DNA of 64,000 nt. Origin: Antarctobacter sediminis. Lineage in GTDB: Bacteria; Pseudomonadota; Alphaproteobacteria; Rhodobacterales; Rhodobacteraceae. Of the stretch, positions 16,277-25,171 are shown piece after piece (within the stretch, counting starts at the first letter, position 1; each line of letters begins with the position of its first letter). The position numbers were made by a program, and so were the translations under genes. The stretch spans positions 620,001 to 684,000 of the forward strand of contig NZ_JAHUZG010000001.1 of assembly GCF_019218285.1 (NCBI RefSeq), in the 5' to 3' direction. The notes under the pieces are model-generated. The model was not told the DNA's origin and did no database searches. It worked only from the letters and a program-made list of their open reading frames with translations.

Positions 16277-18814
16277 GTGCTGCGTTTCATCTTTTCCTTC
16301 TTCGGGGGCATCTTTTCCGTCGTGACCATGGGCACCATGATGGTGGCCCTGACGGTGGGGGCCGTTTTCTGGATGTATGGACGGGACCTGCCCAGCCATG
16401 AACATCTTGCCCAATACTCTCCGCCCACGATCAGCCGGATCTATTCCGCCGAAGGCCGTGTCATCGACGAATTCGCGCAGGAACGGCGGTTGTTCACCCC
16501 GGCGCGGGAAATTCCCGACCTTGTGAAACACGCTTTCATTTCTGCCGAAGACAAGAACTTTTATGTCCATCAGGGCTATGACGTTCGCGGGATCGTGGCC
16601 GCGGGCGTGCAGGCGGTGCAATCGCGCGGTGACAGTGTGCGCGGGGCGTCGACCATCACGCAGCAGGTGATGAAGAACTTTCTGCTGTCCGGCGACCGCC
16701 GGGTGGAACGCAAGATCAAGGAAATCATCCTTGCCGCCCGTGTCGAAGGCGCCCTGTCCAAGGAGAAGATCCTTGAGCTGTACCTGAACGAGATCTTTCT
16801 GGGTCAGAACGCCTATGGTGTCACCGCCGCCGCGCAGGTCTATTTCAACAAGTCGCTGGGCGAACTTGCCCCGCATGAGGCGGCGACACTGGCCTCGCTG
16901 CCCAAGGCCCCGTCGGATTTCCACCCGGTTCGCCGCAAGGAGCGCCTGAAGGAACGGCGGGACTTTGTGCTGAAAGAGATGCTGGAAAACGGCTATATCG
17001 ATCAGGCAACGTATGAGGCCGAGGTCGCTTTGCCGCTGCGGTCGGTACAAAATGGCGATTTCGAGCCGTACCAGCGGTCGCTGCCGCCGCGCGACTACTT
17101 CACCGATGAAATTCGCCGTCAGCTAAGCCGCGACTTTGGCGAGGAACAGTTCTTTTCGGGCGGCTATTCGGTGCGCGCCACGCTGGATCCGGAAATGCAG
17201 GAAAAGGCGGCCGCCGCCTTGCGCGCCGCGCTGGAACGGTATGACCGCTCGCGGGGGGAATGGCGCGGCACGGGCAAGACGCTCCCGGCGGAAACCCTGA
17301 GTGACGAGACAGAATGGCGGGCCGCTCTGGCGGACCTGCGAATTGCGCGTGACATCGTGCTGGAAAACACGTGGCATGTGGCCGTTGTGCGCGAGGTGCG
17401 GGACAACGAACTGGTCCTCGGGATCGAGGACGTGGCGCTGGACGATGCACGTGGGACCAGCGTGCCGCGTTCGGACACCGATTGGTTCAAGGGCAGCCTG
17501 CGGGACAATTTCGCGCCCGGCGACGTGGTGCATGTGCGCGAAGTGACCAAGGACAGCGACGGTTCTTTCGTGCGCTGGTCGTTGCGGCAGGTGCCCGAGG
17601 TGCAAGGCGGGTTCATGGCCATGGACGCCCATACCGGGCGTGTGATTTCGATGCAGGGCGGGTTTTCCTACCAGCATTCGGTGTTCAACCGGGCAACGCA
17701 GGCGATGCGTCAGCCGGGCTCCAGCTTTAAACCCTTCGTTTATGCCTCGGCGCTGGACAGCGGGTATACGCCCGCAACCATCGTGGTCGACGCCCCGATC
17801 GAGATCGACACCGGCGGCGGCGTCTGGCGGCCCAAGAACGCCTCGAACCAGTTTTACGGCCCGACACCGCTGCGCACGGGGATCGAACGGTCGCGGAACC
17901 TGATGACGATCCGCCTTGCCCAAGAGGTTGGCATGGATATCGTCGCCAGCTACGCCGAGAAATTCGGTGTCTATGATCGGATGGGGCTGGCGCTTGCGAA
18001 CTCTCTGGGGGCAGATGAAACCACGCTGTTCCGGATGGTTGCGGCCTATGCGATGTTCGCAAATGGCGGTGAGCGTGTAGAGCCCACGCTGGTTGACCGT
18101 GTGCAGGATCGCTATGGCGCGACCGTTTATTCGCACGAGGCGGTCTATGGCAACAAACGGGTCTGCGTGGATTGCGACAATCCCGATCTGCCCGAGGGCG
18201 AGGCGCCGAGGATCGTTGATGAACGCGAACGGGTGATGAACGCCGTCACCGCCTATCAGCTGACCTCGATGATGCGAGGCGTGGTCGATCGCGGCACCGC
18301 CAGCGGCACGGTCAAACTGAGCGTGCCGACGGCCGGCAAGACCGGCACCACCAACGATGCCAAGGACGTGTGGTTCGTGGGCTTTACCTCGAACATCGTG
18401 GCCGGGTGCTATATTGGCTATGACACGCCGCGCCCTCTGGGCCGCGGGGCCTCTGGCGGGGGCATGTGCGGGCCGGTGTTCAACGAGTTCATGAAGGAAG
18501 CGGTCAAGAAATATGGCGGCGGTTCTTTCAAGGTTCCCGAGGAATGCCAGTTCATCAAGATCGACCGGTTTTCGGGCGCGCGCCTGCCAAACGATGCCAG
18601 CGGGCCGAACGTGGTTTCGGAATGTTTCCGCGCTGGCGAAGAGCCGATCTTTGGCATCATGTTCGACGGTGGTTTCGCGATTTCCGGCACGTTTGACGTG
18701 ATTCAGCCGGACGGTTCGACCGTCGCCCAAGAGGTCACCACCTCGACCGGTGACAAGGCCATCGTCGGCCCCAAGGCGGGGTTTGGCACGCTGTCCTCGG
18801 GCGGCCTGTACTAA
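16277..18814 (+). CDS. mrcA: Penicillin-binding protein 1A, bifunctional transglycosylase/transpeptidase
   Basis: This 845-residue inner-membrane protein polymerises and cross-links peptidoglycan. It has an N-terminal membrane anchor (VVTMGTMMVALTVGAVFWMYG), a GT51 transglycosylase domain with the catalytic Glu in ISAEDKNFYVHQGYD and GASTITQQVMKN, an OB-like insert, and a transpeptidase domain with the nucleophile motif SSFKPFVY (in RQPGSSFKP), SRN (IERSRNLMT) and KTGTT. I chose the GTG at 16277, preceded by CGGGAG. The frame is open 17 codons further upstream without a ribosome site. The length matches alphaproteobacterial PBP1A of about 820-850 residues. It follows the AmiC-like amidase in the same direction. 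Confidence 0.95.
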   Translation: MLRFIFSFFGGIFSVVTMGTMMVALTVGAVFWMYGRDLPSHEHLAQYSPPTISRIYSAEGRVIDEFAQERRLFTPAREIPDLVKHAFISAEDKNFYVHQGYDVRGIVAAGVQAVQSRGDSVRGASTITQQVMKNFLLSGDRRVERKIKEIILAARVEGALSKEKILELYLNEIFLGQNAYGVTAAAQVYFNKSLGELAPHEAATLASLPKAPSDFHPVRRKERLKERRDFVLKEMLENGYIDQATYEAEVALPLRSVQNGDFEPYQRSLPPRDYFTDEIRRQLSRDFGEEQFFSGGYSVRATLDPEMQEKAAAALRAALERYDRSRGEWRGTGKTLPAETLSDETEWRAALADLRIARDIVLENTWHVAVVREVRDNELVLGIEDVALDDARGTSVPRSDTDWFKGSLRDNFAPGDVVHVREVTKDSDGSFVRWSLRQVPEVQGGFMAMDAHTGRVISMQGGFSYQHSVFNRATQAMRQPGSSFKPFVYASALDSGYTPATIVVDAPIEIDTGGGVWRPKNASNQFYGPTPLRTGIERSRNLMTIRLAQEVGMDIVASYAEKFGVYDRMGLALANSLGADETTLFRMVAAYAMFANGGERVEPTLVDRVQDRYGATVYSHEAVYGNKRVCVDCDNPDLPEGEAPRIVDERERVMNAVTAYQLTSMMRGVVDRGTASGTVKLSVPTAGKTGTTNDAKDVWFVGFTSNIVAGCYIGYDTPRPLGRGASGGGMCGPVFNEFMKEAVKKYGGGSFKVPEECQFIKIDRFSGARLPNDASGPNVVSECFRAGEEPIFGIMFDGGFAISGTFDVIQPDGSTVAQEVTTSTGDKAIVGPKAGFGTLSSGGLY

Positions 18815-18825
18815 GCCTGTACTAA
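18804..18825 (+). repeat. 11-bp tandem duplication across the PBP1A stop codon
   Basis: GCCTGTACTAA occurs twice head to tail. The first copy holds the TAA stop codon of the PBP1A gene at 18812-18814 and the second repeats it just downstream. It looks like a recent slippage or duplication with no effect on the protein. Confidence 0.8.
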
Positions 18826-18831
18826 ACCCCT

Positions 18832-18851
18832 GGCCGCCCGAAGGGGCGGCC
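18832..18851 (+). terminator. Hairpin downstream of the PBP1A gene
   Basis: A perfect 8-bp GC-rich stem (GGCCGCCC with GGGCGGCC) closed by a GAAG loop lies 17 bases after the PBP1A stop codon. There is no U-tract, so it may act as a weak terminator or an RNA-stabilising 3' end before prfB. Confidence 0.45.
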
Positions 18852-18989
18852 CGACAGCCCTTTGGGTCACATTTGGGCGGGCAGGGCGTTCGGACGGCCC
18901 GTTTCAGGCGGGGCGAAATGCATTCGCCGTCTTGCCGCCTCCCTTGGCCCTTGGTATCACGCAGGGCCTGAGAGACTAAGGATATTCCC

Positions 18990-20114
18990 ATGCGCGCAGA
19001 GACCCAGAACCAAGCCGAGAAGATCGAGAAATCGCTCGAGCTGCTGGCGCAACGCATGGATTGGGAAACCGCCCCGCACCGGCTTGAGGAATTCAACGCC
19101 CGCGTCGAGGACCCGAACCTCTGGGATGACCCGGCAGCGGCGCAAAAGCTGATGCGCGAGCGTCAGCAGCTTGTCGATGCGATGGAGACCTACACCTCGA
19201 TGAAGCAGGATCTGGCCGACCAGATCGAGCTGATCGAACTGGGCGAAATGGAAGAAGACGCCGAAGTTGTGGCCGAGGCCGAGGCCGCCATTGCCGCACT
19301 GGTCGGCAAGGCTGCCAAGAAAGAACTGGAGGCGCTGCTGAACGGTGAGACCGACGGCAACGATGCCTTCCTCGAAATCAAGGCCGGGGCCGGTGGCACC
19401 GAGGCCTGTGACTGGGCGCAGATGCTGGCGCGGATGTATGTCCGCTGGGCCGAAAAGCGCGGATTCGAGGTTGACCTGCAAGAAGAACAGGCCGGTGCCG
19501 AGGCCGGCATCAAATCGGCCACTTACCAGATCAAGGGGCCGAACGCCTATGGCTGGCTGAAGTCCGAAAGCGGCACGCACCGGTTGGTGCGGATTTCACC
19601 CTTTGGCAAGGGCACGCGCGAAACATCCTTTGCCGCCGTGGGCGCTTATCCGGTGATCGACGACAATATCGAGATCGAGGTGAACCCCGCCGATATCCGC
19701 ATCGACACCTTCCGATCCTCGGGCGCGGGCGGTCAGCACGTGAACACCACCGACTCGGCAGTGCGGATCACGCACATGCCCACCGGCATCGTCGTGACCA
19801 GTTCCGAGAAGTCGCAGCACCAGAACCGCGACATTGCCATGAAGGCCCTGAAATCGCGTCTGTACCAGATGGAACTGGACCGCCGGAACGCCGAGGTCAA
19901 CGCCCTGCACGAGGCCAAGGGTGACGCGGGTTGGGGTAACCAGATCCGGTCTTATGTCCTGCAACCCTACCAGATGGTAAAGGACCTGCGGACCAACCAT
20001 GAGACCGCCGATACCTCTGGCGTTCTGGACGGCGACCTTGATCCCTTCATGGCGGCGACGCTGGCGATGAACGTGGCGGGCAAGAGCCGCGCCGACGCCC
20101 AGTCCGAGGATTGA
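18990..20114 (+). CDS. prfB: Peptide chain release factor 2
   Basis: This 374-residue class-1 release factor recognises UGA and UAA. The codon-reading tripeptide SPF is at about 203-205 (LVRISPFGKG) and the catalytic GGQ at about 247-249 (SSGAGGQHVNTTDSAVR). The N-terminal domain 1 helices begin directly after the ATG at 18990, which has TAAGGA upstream. The reading frame is continuous: the in-frame UGA and +1 programmed frameshift known from the E. coli gene are absent. It reads in the same direction as the cell-wall genes upstream and is separated from them by a hairpin. Confidence 0.97.
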   Translation: MRAETQNQAEKIEKSLELLAQRMDWETAPHRLEEFNARVEDPNLWDDPAAAQKLMRERQQLVDAMETYTSMKQDLADQIELIELGEMEEDAEVVAEAEAAIAALVGKAAKKELEALLNGETDGNDAFLEIKAGAGGTEACDWAQMLARMYVRWAEKRGFEVDLQEEQAGAEAGIKSATYQIKGPNAYGWLKSESGTHRLVRISPFGKGTRETSFAAVGAYPVIDDNIEIEVNPADIRIDTFRSSGAGGQHVNTTDSAVRITHMPTGIVVTSSEKSQHQNRDIAMKALKSRLYQMELDRRNAEVNALHEAKGDAGWGNQIRSYVLQPYQMVKDLRTNHETADTSGVLDGDLDPFMAATLAMNVAGKSRADAQSED

Positions 20115-20129
20115 TCGCCGGTCCCGCGC

Positions 20130-20537
20130 CTAGCGCAGGACGGTCCCGCTGGTGCAACAACTGCCGACATAGCCATCGGGGATCTGCGACTTGATCCAGC
20201 AGTTGGGTGTTGGTCCCTGCACCCCGGCATTGACATAGGTCCAAGCGACGCAGCCTGCGTTGTCAACGCAGGCCGTCCGGCATTCATCGGGATCGCTGAC
20301 CGCAAAGCCGGGCCGCAGGTCGCTGCCGGGGATATCGACATTGACGACGGATCGATAGCCGGACAGCAGGTCGCGGATCTGGACAACCGTCAACTGACCG
20401 GCTTGAACGATGTGCCGCTCTGACCGGGGGTCGGTATCATAGGCCCTGCCCGCAGAGGCGTCGCCCGGGGGACTCTCCTGTCCGGTCGCGAGGGTGGGGG
20501 CAAGCAACAAGACAACGCTCAGGCACAGGCGGAACAT
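20130..20537 (-). CDS. Small secreted PAN/Apple-like domain protein
   Basis: This is a 135-residue protein with a signal peptide (LCLSVVLLLAPTLATG) and a Cys-rich C-terminal part: CRTACVDNAGCVAWTYVN...NCWIKSQIP...SCC. The order and spacing resemble PAN/Apple domains, which bind proteins or carbohydrates through a disulfide-held fold. The mature protein would be extracytoplasmic. The ATG at 20537 has GAGG seven bases upstream; an in-frame ATG four codons earlier is possible. It lies convergent to prfB with a 15-base gap. The ligand is unknown. Confidence 0.7.
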   Translation of the reverse strand: MFRLCLSVVLLLAPTLATGQESPPGDASAGRAYDTDPRSERHIVQAGQLTVVQIRDLLSGYRSVVNVDIPGSDLRPGFAVSDPDECRTACVDNAGCVAWTYVNAGVQGPTPNCWIKSQIPDGYVGSCCTSGTVLR

Positions 20538-20684
20538 GGCAAACCTCATGGCAGCGGGGTGTCAACCAGAGTGTCCTACACTGGAACACCTGTCCAGTTT
20601 TGCGAGGTGAACGGCGGTTGACGCTGGCAAGTCACATATCGTTTACTGAATGCTGAACGAAGGGCTGAGCATGGGAGGAGAGCC

Positions 20685-21488
20685 GTGCCCGATACCCCCA
20701 AACCCGGTGTCCCGGATCTGGGGCCGGTCAATCCGGCCATGCTGAAAGAAGCCTTGCGCCGGGGGTGGAGCGACTTGCGGCGCGCGCCCGGCTTCGCCGT
20801 GCTTTTCGCCTCGGTCTACGTGCTGGGTGGCTGGTTCATGGCGTGGGTGACCTGGATCACCGGCCAGAGTTACTGGCTGGTCTTTGCCGCCATCGGCTTT
20901 CCGCTGATCGCGCCATTTGCGGCCGTTGGGTTCTACGATGTCAGCCGAAGGATCGAACAGGACCGGCCGCTGGACTGGATGCAGATCCTGACCGTCGTGA
21001 AACGGTCCGGCGGGGGGCAATTGCCGTGGCTGGGGGCCGTGGTTCTGGTGATCTTCCTGTTCTGGTTCTTCCTTGCGCATATGATCTTTGCGCTGTTCCT
21101 CGGGCTGTCGACGATGACCAATGTCTCGACCTCGCTGGACGTCTATTTCACCGCCAACGGGCTGACCATGCTGGCGGTTGGTACAGGCGTGGGGGCCGTG
21201 TTTTCGGTCGTGCTGTACATGATCTCGGTGCTGTCGTTGCCGATGTTGCTGGACCGCGACATAGATTTCGTCACCGGCATGATCACCTCATTCACCTACG
21301 TGCAGAAACACCCTCTGCCGATGTTCGCATGGGCGCTTTTCGTGGCTGTCTTTACCTTGGTGTCGATGCTGCCGGGATTTCTGGGGCTGTTCATTTCGCT
21401 GCCGCTGTTGGGGCATGCCACGTGGCACCTGTACGACATGATCGCCTATGGCACCCGGCACGAGGCCGGGGCGCATGTTGCGGCCTGA
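20685..21488 (+). CDS. DUF2189 family integral membrane protein
   Basis: This 267-residue protein has about six hydrophobic segments (for example [60 protein letters not shown] and [17 protein letters not shown]). A conserved C-terminus reads [18 protein letters not shown], as in the DUF2189 family. The start is the GTG at 20685, preceded by GGGAGGAG. The family has no assigned biochemical role that I know of. It stands alone, divergent from the PAN-like gene and convergent with the small gene at 21513. Confidence 0.82.
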   Translation: MPDTPKPGVPDLGPVNPAMLKEALRRGWSDLRRAPGFAVLFASVYVLGGWFMAWVTWITGQSYWLVFAAIGFPLIAPFAAVGFYDVSRRIEQDRPLDWMQILTVVKRSGGGQLPWLGAVVLVIFLFWFFLAHMIFALFLGLSTMTNVSTSLDVYFTANGLTMLAVGTGVGAVFSVVLYMISVLSLPMLLDRDIDFVTGMITSFTYVQKHPLPMFAWALFVAVFTLVSMLPGFLGLFISLPLLGHATWHLYDMIAYGTRHEAGAHVAA

Positions 21489-21512
21489 GCAACGGCCCAG
21501 ACCGCCAAGGAT

Positions 21513-21725
21513 TCAGGCCTCACGCCCTTCGGCCATCAGCCGGGCGTGAAGCGGCGCGGCGCGGGGGTCGCCCAGTTCCAGCGCAAATATATAGGCGTGG
21601 GTGAGGTAGAAACAGGCCGCATCCAGATCGTTCGCCGTATCCGCTGCCTGTTCGTATAGCCCGACGAGCGCTGGCCTGTCGTCTGCGTCATGCGCCGACA
21701 GCAGCAGATCGTCGAGAGCCCTCAT
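21513..21725 (-). CDS. Small protein coupled to the Rieske oxygenase gene
   Basis: This 70-residue acidic helical protein (RALDDLLLSAHDADDRPALVGLYEQAADTANDLDAACFYLTHAYIFALELGD) resembles a single helical repeat unit. Its ATG overlaps the stop codon of the Rieske oxygenase gene (ATGA), so it is translated with it. I do not recognise a family. The coupling suggests a partner or chaperone role for the oxygenase, which is inference. Confidence 0.65.
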   Translation of the reverse strand: MRALDDLLLSAHDADDRPALVGLYEQAADTANDLDAACFYLTHAYIFALELGDPRAAPLHARLMAEGREA

Positions 21726-22882
21726 TCCGCGGCCTCGGCCATTGCGCGATGGTTCTGGACCTGCGTCGCCACCCAGTCGTGGAAGCAATGCGTCGGGCTG
21801 TCCATCGCGGGCGAAAAACGGCCACCGTCAAAGCCGGCGGCATAGCGCCCCCGCTGCATGCCTTCGACCACAAAGATGTCTTCTTCGAACACGGTCTTCC
21901 ACAGTTGGGTGTTGCGCTGGCGCAGGCCGCTGTCGGTCTGGGGTTGCGCATAATAAAGATGGATGTTCTCGACAGTCTTTTCCGGCCCTTCAGGCAGCAG
22001 CACGATCGCAAAGGCATGGTCGCGATGCACCCCCAACAGGACGTTGGGATAAACGGCGATATATTCGGCTGCCGTATCCCATTTTTTCGACAAACCGTCG
22101 AAATCCGGGAAGGGGTCGCCGTTTTCATTGGTCACCTGGCGATAGACTTCGGTCCCCTGACCGGAGAATTTGCCGGGCTGTTCGATGTTATAGTGATCTT
22201 CGAGCCGCGAGTAGGAGTTCAGGCCGGGGTGAACCCATGGCAGGTGATAGCTTTCGCAATAGTTTTCGACCGCCAGTTTCCAGTTGGTCGCCACTTCGAG
22301 CGCGAACGAACTGTCGGACCCGCCGTGATAGACCGGCTGCTCGAACTCTGCCCAACGGGCAATGACATCGGCCATGGCCTCTTCAAAGGCGGGCGCTGTG
22401 CCCGAGACGTTGACCCAGACCACGTCGCGCCAGATGTGGCTGCGGACCTCGATCAAGCCCAGCGTGGCCCGGTCGATGGCGTCATGTGTGTTGTGACCGG
22501 GGCCGCCCACATGTGGCGTGCTGACAAGACGACCGTCGGTCCCATAGCACCACGAATGATAGGGGCAGCGGATCGCACCTTCGATCTTGCGGGCTTCCTC
22601 GACGAGGATCATGCCACGGTGGCGGCAGATGTTCTGGAACACACGCACGGAATCGTCACGGCCACGGACCAGCAGCAACGGCATTCCGAGGAACGTGATC
22701 GGCTTGGCATCACCCGCTTCGGGCACATCGGCCGCAACGGCAAGGCCGGCCCATTGGCCGAACAGCAGGGCCTCGCGTTCCTCGGCAAAAACGGTGGGGT
22801 CAATGTAATGCGCATTCGGCAGACCGTTGGCCTGCGCAACGGGACGGCGAACGCTGTCAAGATCGGTCGGGGGAAGGGTCAT
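21722..22882 (-). CDS. Rieske non-haem iron oxygenase alpha subunit
   Basis: This 386-residue oxygenase has a Rieske [2Fe-2S] centre with Cys86 and His88 (NICRHRGM) and Cys106 and His109 (CPYHSWCYG). The mononuclear iron site has His213 and His218 in ESYHLPWVHPG and a probable Asp at about 335 in EEDIFVVEGMQRG. The overall type is close to choline/carnitine/glycine-betaine oxygenases and other quaternary-amine or small-substrate Rieske enzymes rather than classical biphenyl dioxygenases. AGGAGG precedes the ATG. No ferredoxin or flavin reductase gene is next to it, so electrons must come from elsewhere. A divergent substrate such as a methylated amine is plausible given the carnitine gene at the left edge, but this is not demonstrated. 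Confidence 0.85.
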   Translation of the reverse strand: MTLPPTDLDSVRRPVAQANGLPNAHYIDPTVFAEEREALLFGQWAGLAVAADVPEAGDAKPITFLGMPLLLVRGRDDSVRVFQNICRHRGMILVEEARKIEGAIRCPYHSWCYGTDGRLVSTPHVGGPGHNTHDAIDRATLGLIEVRSHIWRDVVWVNVSGTAPAFEEAMADVIARWAEFEQPVYHGGSDSSFALEVATNWKLAVENYCESYHLPWVHPGLNSYSRLEDHYNIEQPGKFSGQGTEVYRQVTNENGDPFPDFDGLSKKWDTAAEYIAVYPNVLLGVHRDHAFAIVLLPEGPEKTVENIHLYYAQPQTDSGLRQRNTQLWKTVFEEDIFVVEGMQRGRYAAGFDGGRFSPAMDSPTHCFHDWVATQVQNHRAMAEAAE

Positions 22883-22998
22883 GGCTGCGGGCCTCCTGCT
22901 GACGTGTGACAGCTTCCCCGGTAGTCCCGAATTGTGCCCTTGTCCTGACCAATCCCGACACAGTTTGTATCACAGCGACCTAAGGGGTCTGCACCGCG

Positions 22999-23823
22999 TC
23001 AGACGAAGGTCTCGCCCGGTTTCAGCAGGTTGCGTTGATAAGGAAGCAGATCGCCCTCTGCGCAGAAGCCCGCGCTGCGGGCGGCAGGCAGGACATCCTC
23101 CATGTCACGCCCGAGGTATTCGTAGACAAGTCGTTCAACCCGTCGACCGGCGACGTTTTCGCGGACCGTGCGCGTGACGTAGCCAACCCAGAAGTTGTTT
23201 TCGAACGACGGGATCCGCGCCAGAAAATTGAACGAAGAGGTGATTGATCCGCGCCGGCTGACCAGTGCGGCAATGCCGTCCTCCTGCGGGATGACGGCGC
23301 CCCGAAACTCACGCGTGGCGGGATCCGTGGGCAATCCCTGCTGGCGCATGGCTTCCTTGGCCTCAAACCCCTTGAGGAATGTGCCCTCGCGGTTGCGAAA
23401 CACGTAGATCAGCCCGCGCACAAACATGCCTTCGTCCAGAAAGCTCCGGCGGGCAAAACGGTAAAAGCCGCTGGGAAAGTCATCCTCGGAGACAGGACGT
23501 GTCGCGCCACCGAGGTAATCCGAGATCGCCGGGTTGTTGAAGATGCTGACGTCGCCGCCGGAAATCTGCCCCACTGGTTCCAGCAGGATCCGTGCATCGA
23601 CATTGAAATAGGTACAGATGCGGTGGAGCACGTCCGGTCGCGGAAAGCTCTCTCCCGCGAGGTAGCGGTTGTACTGTGTGCGGTTGATCCCCAACTCCCG
23701 GCACAGGGCCGAGATGGAGGGCGCGCGCTGGGACAATTGCCTCAAATTCGCACCAAGCATACTGCGAAGTTCGGCCGGGCTGGGACTTCTGCTGGTCGAT
23801 TTTGTGGCAAGGTTCTCGGCCAT
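22999..23823 (-). CDS. XRE-family transcriptional regulator with large C-terminal domain
   Basis: This 274-residue protein has an N-terminal helix-turn-helix (SISALCRELGINRTQYNRYLAGESFPRPDVLHRICTYFNVDARILLEPV, about residues 34-85). A 180-residue C-terminal domain of unknown fold follows (GFYRFARRSFLDEGMFVRGLIYVFR...EYLGRDMEDVLPAARSAGF). It lacks known ligand signatures. The ATG at 23823 is my choice; another ATG 14 codons upstream (23865) cannot be excluded, as neither has a clear ribosome site. It reads in the same direction as the Rieske oxygenase gene, 116 bases upstream of it, so it may regulate that gene. Confidence 0.75.
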   Translation of the reverse strand: MAENLATKSTSRSPSPAELRSMLGANLRQLSQRAPSISALCRELGINRTQYNRYLAGESFPRPDVLHRICTYFNVDARILLEPVGQISGGDVSIFNNPAISDYLGGATRPVSEDDFPSGFYRFARRSFLDEGMFVRGLIYVFRNREGTFLKGFEAKEAMRQQGLPTDPATREFRGAVIPQEDGIAALVSRRGSITSSFNFLARIPSFENNFWVGYVTRTVRENVAGRRVERLVYEYLGRDMEDVLPAARSAGFCAEGDLLPYQRNLLKPGETFV

Positions 23824-24045
23824 GGTGTCCCGATCCTGTCCTGTAGGGCCCTTCAGATGCAGCATTTTCGTCGTTTGATCCAGCTAGATGGCCATGGTTG
23901 ATGCTGATCGGCGTCACGCCTGATGCTCTTTGGCGACAAAACTGGACTGTTGCGCCACAAAAATCAAGGAGGCGACACGGAAATTAATCTGTCGAACAGG
24001 TAAGGTTTCGTTCACGCTGATCGGACAATCATCAGCGGGTGTCTT

Positions 24046-24369
24046 ATGCAGGATCAGATGTTTGGCGTTGTTTTGTGGGCGGATGCCAGTGACCGCAAGG
24101 CCGTGATCTGGTGCGAAGATCACGGAAACCTCGCCTATTACACGGCAGCGGAACAAACTGTTCACGAGGGTATCAATCTGGATGCGGGCGACCTGATCCA
24201 GTTTGATCTGCGCGAAGAGCGCGATGTGCGGCGGGCCCGCAACTTGCGGCGCGTCGACGCGGGTTTCGCCCCGTCCATAGCGCATGAACTGCGCAGCCGT
24301 GGTCCCGGTCGCGGCAGCAGCGTGGCTGGAAATGTGGTGAATTTTCCCGAAACCCGTCGCGCCGGGTAA
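24046..24369 (+). CDS. Hypothetical 107-residue protein
   Basis: This is a small soluble protein. The N-terminal half reads as beta strands (FGVVLWADASDRKAVIWCEDHGNLAYY) followed by DAGDLIQFDLREERDVRRARNLRRVD, a pattern like a small beta-barrel or nucleic-acid-binding fold, and the C-terminus is basic. I do not recognise a family. The start could be 24046 or the ATG at 24058, which has AGGA close upstream. It is divergent from the XRE gene across a 222-base region and convergent with ilvN, with a hairpin between. Confidence 0.55.
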   Translation: MQDQMFGVVLWADASDRKAVIWCEDHGNLAYYTAAEQTVHEGINLDAGDLIQFDLREERDVRRARNLRRVDAGFAPSIAHELRSRGPGRGSSVAGNVVNFPETRRAG

Positions 24370-24379
24370 TAGGGTGGCT

Positions 24380-24404
24380 CACGGCCCCGGATCGTGGGGC
24401 CGTG
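24380..24404. terminator. Hairpin between convergent genes
   Basis: A 9-bp perfect stem (CACGGCCCC with GGGGCCGTG, 7-base loop) lies between the 107-residue gene and the end of ilvN. It lacks a U-tract on either strand but is well placed to end transcription from both sides. Confidence 0.5.
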
Positions 24405-24420
24405 TCGTCTTGTCGGTGGG

Positions 24421-24981
24421 TCAGGCGCCGCGCGCCAAAGCAGCCACACCGGTACGCGCAATTTCGATCAGGCCCAGCGGACGCATCAGATCGGCGAAAG
24501 CGTCGATTTTGTCCGGCGTGCCGGTCAGTTGAAAGACAAAGCTTTCCAGCGTCGAATCCACGACATTGGCGCGGAAGATATCCGCAAGGCGCAGTGCTTC
24601 GACGCGCTTGTCGCCGGTCCCGGACACTTTCAGCAGCGCCAGCTCACGCTCAACGGATTTACCCTCGACGGTCAGGTCATGCACGTCGCGCACGCTGACG
24701 ATCCGGCCCAGTTGAGCCTTTATCTGGTTGATCACCTGCGGTGTGCCGCTGGTGACGATGGTAATGCGGCTCAGATGGCCCTCATGATCGACCTCGGCCA
24801 CGGTCAGGCTGTCGATGTTGTAGCCCCGGCCAGAAAACAACCCGATGACCCGCGCCAGCACACCCGGTTCGTTCTCTACCAATACCGCGATGGTATGGGT
24901 TTCCTGCACGTCCGAGAAGTTGGGACGCAGGTTATAGGCGGAGTGTTTGCTCGAGCCTTTCTTGATCTTGAGTGCTGACAT
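24421..24981 (-). CDS. ilvN: Acetolactate synthase small (regulatory) subunit
   Basis: This 186-residue protein has an N-terminal ACT domain (HTIAVLVENEPGVLARVIGLFSGRGYNIDSLTVAEVDHEGHLSRITIVTSG) that binds valine for feedback inhibition, and the conserved C-terminal ALS-ss domain (ELALLKVSG...FRANVVDSTLESFVFQLTGTPDKIDAFADLMRPLGLIEIARTGVAALARG). It activates and regulates the catalytic subunit encoded by ilvI at 28415. AAAGG precedes the ATG at 24981. Unlike the compact enteric operon, here it is separated from ilvI by a hybrid kinase gene on the opposite strand and an acyltransferase gene, so it probably has its own promoter and is not governed by the ilvI attenuator. Confidence 0.96.
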   Translation of the reverse strand: MSALKIKKGSSKHSAYNLRPNFSDVQETHTIAVLVENEPGVLARVIGLFSGRGYNIDSLTVAEVDHEGHLSRITIVTSGTPQVINQIKAQLGRIVSVRDVHDLTVEGKSVERELALLKVSGTGDKRVEALRLADIFRANVVDSTLESFVFQLTGTPDKIDAFADLMRPLGLIEIARTGVAALARGA

Positions 24982-25171
24982 CTCGAAGCCTTTCTGAGGA
25001 GTGCCGACCCGCCGACAGACGGACCGCAAACGGGTTTAATCAAGATCAATCTGTTTGACCAGCGCGCAGCAACGCAATTCCCCTCGATCTCGACATTTAA
25101 TGGCCTGTCAACGGTTTCGCGATACTCCGGGCTCATAACGACCGCCCATTTTCGGAGGAACTGCCGCCCCG

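Noticed and set aside
17123-19096. 657-codon minus-strand open frame opposite the PBP1A and prfB genes
   Set aside because: Runs antisense across two genuine genes and their gap, with no domain and His/Arg-rich composition typical of antisense frames.
18990-19100. Programmed +1 frameshift in prfB
   Set aside because: The frame is continuous from the ATG at 18990; there is no in-frame UGA near codon 25 as in E. coli.
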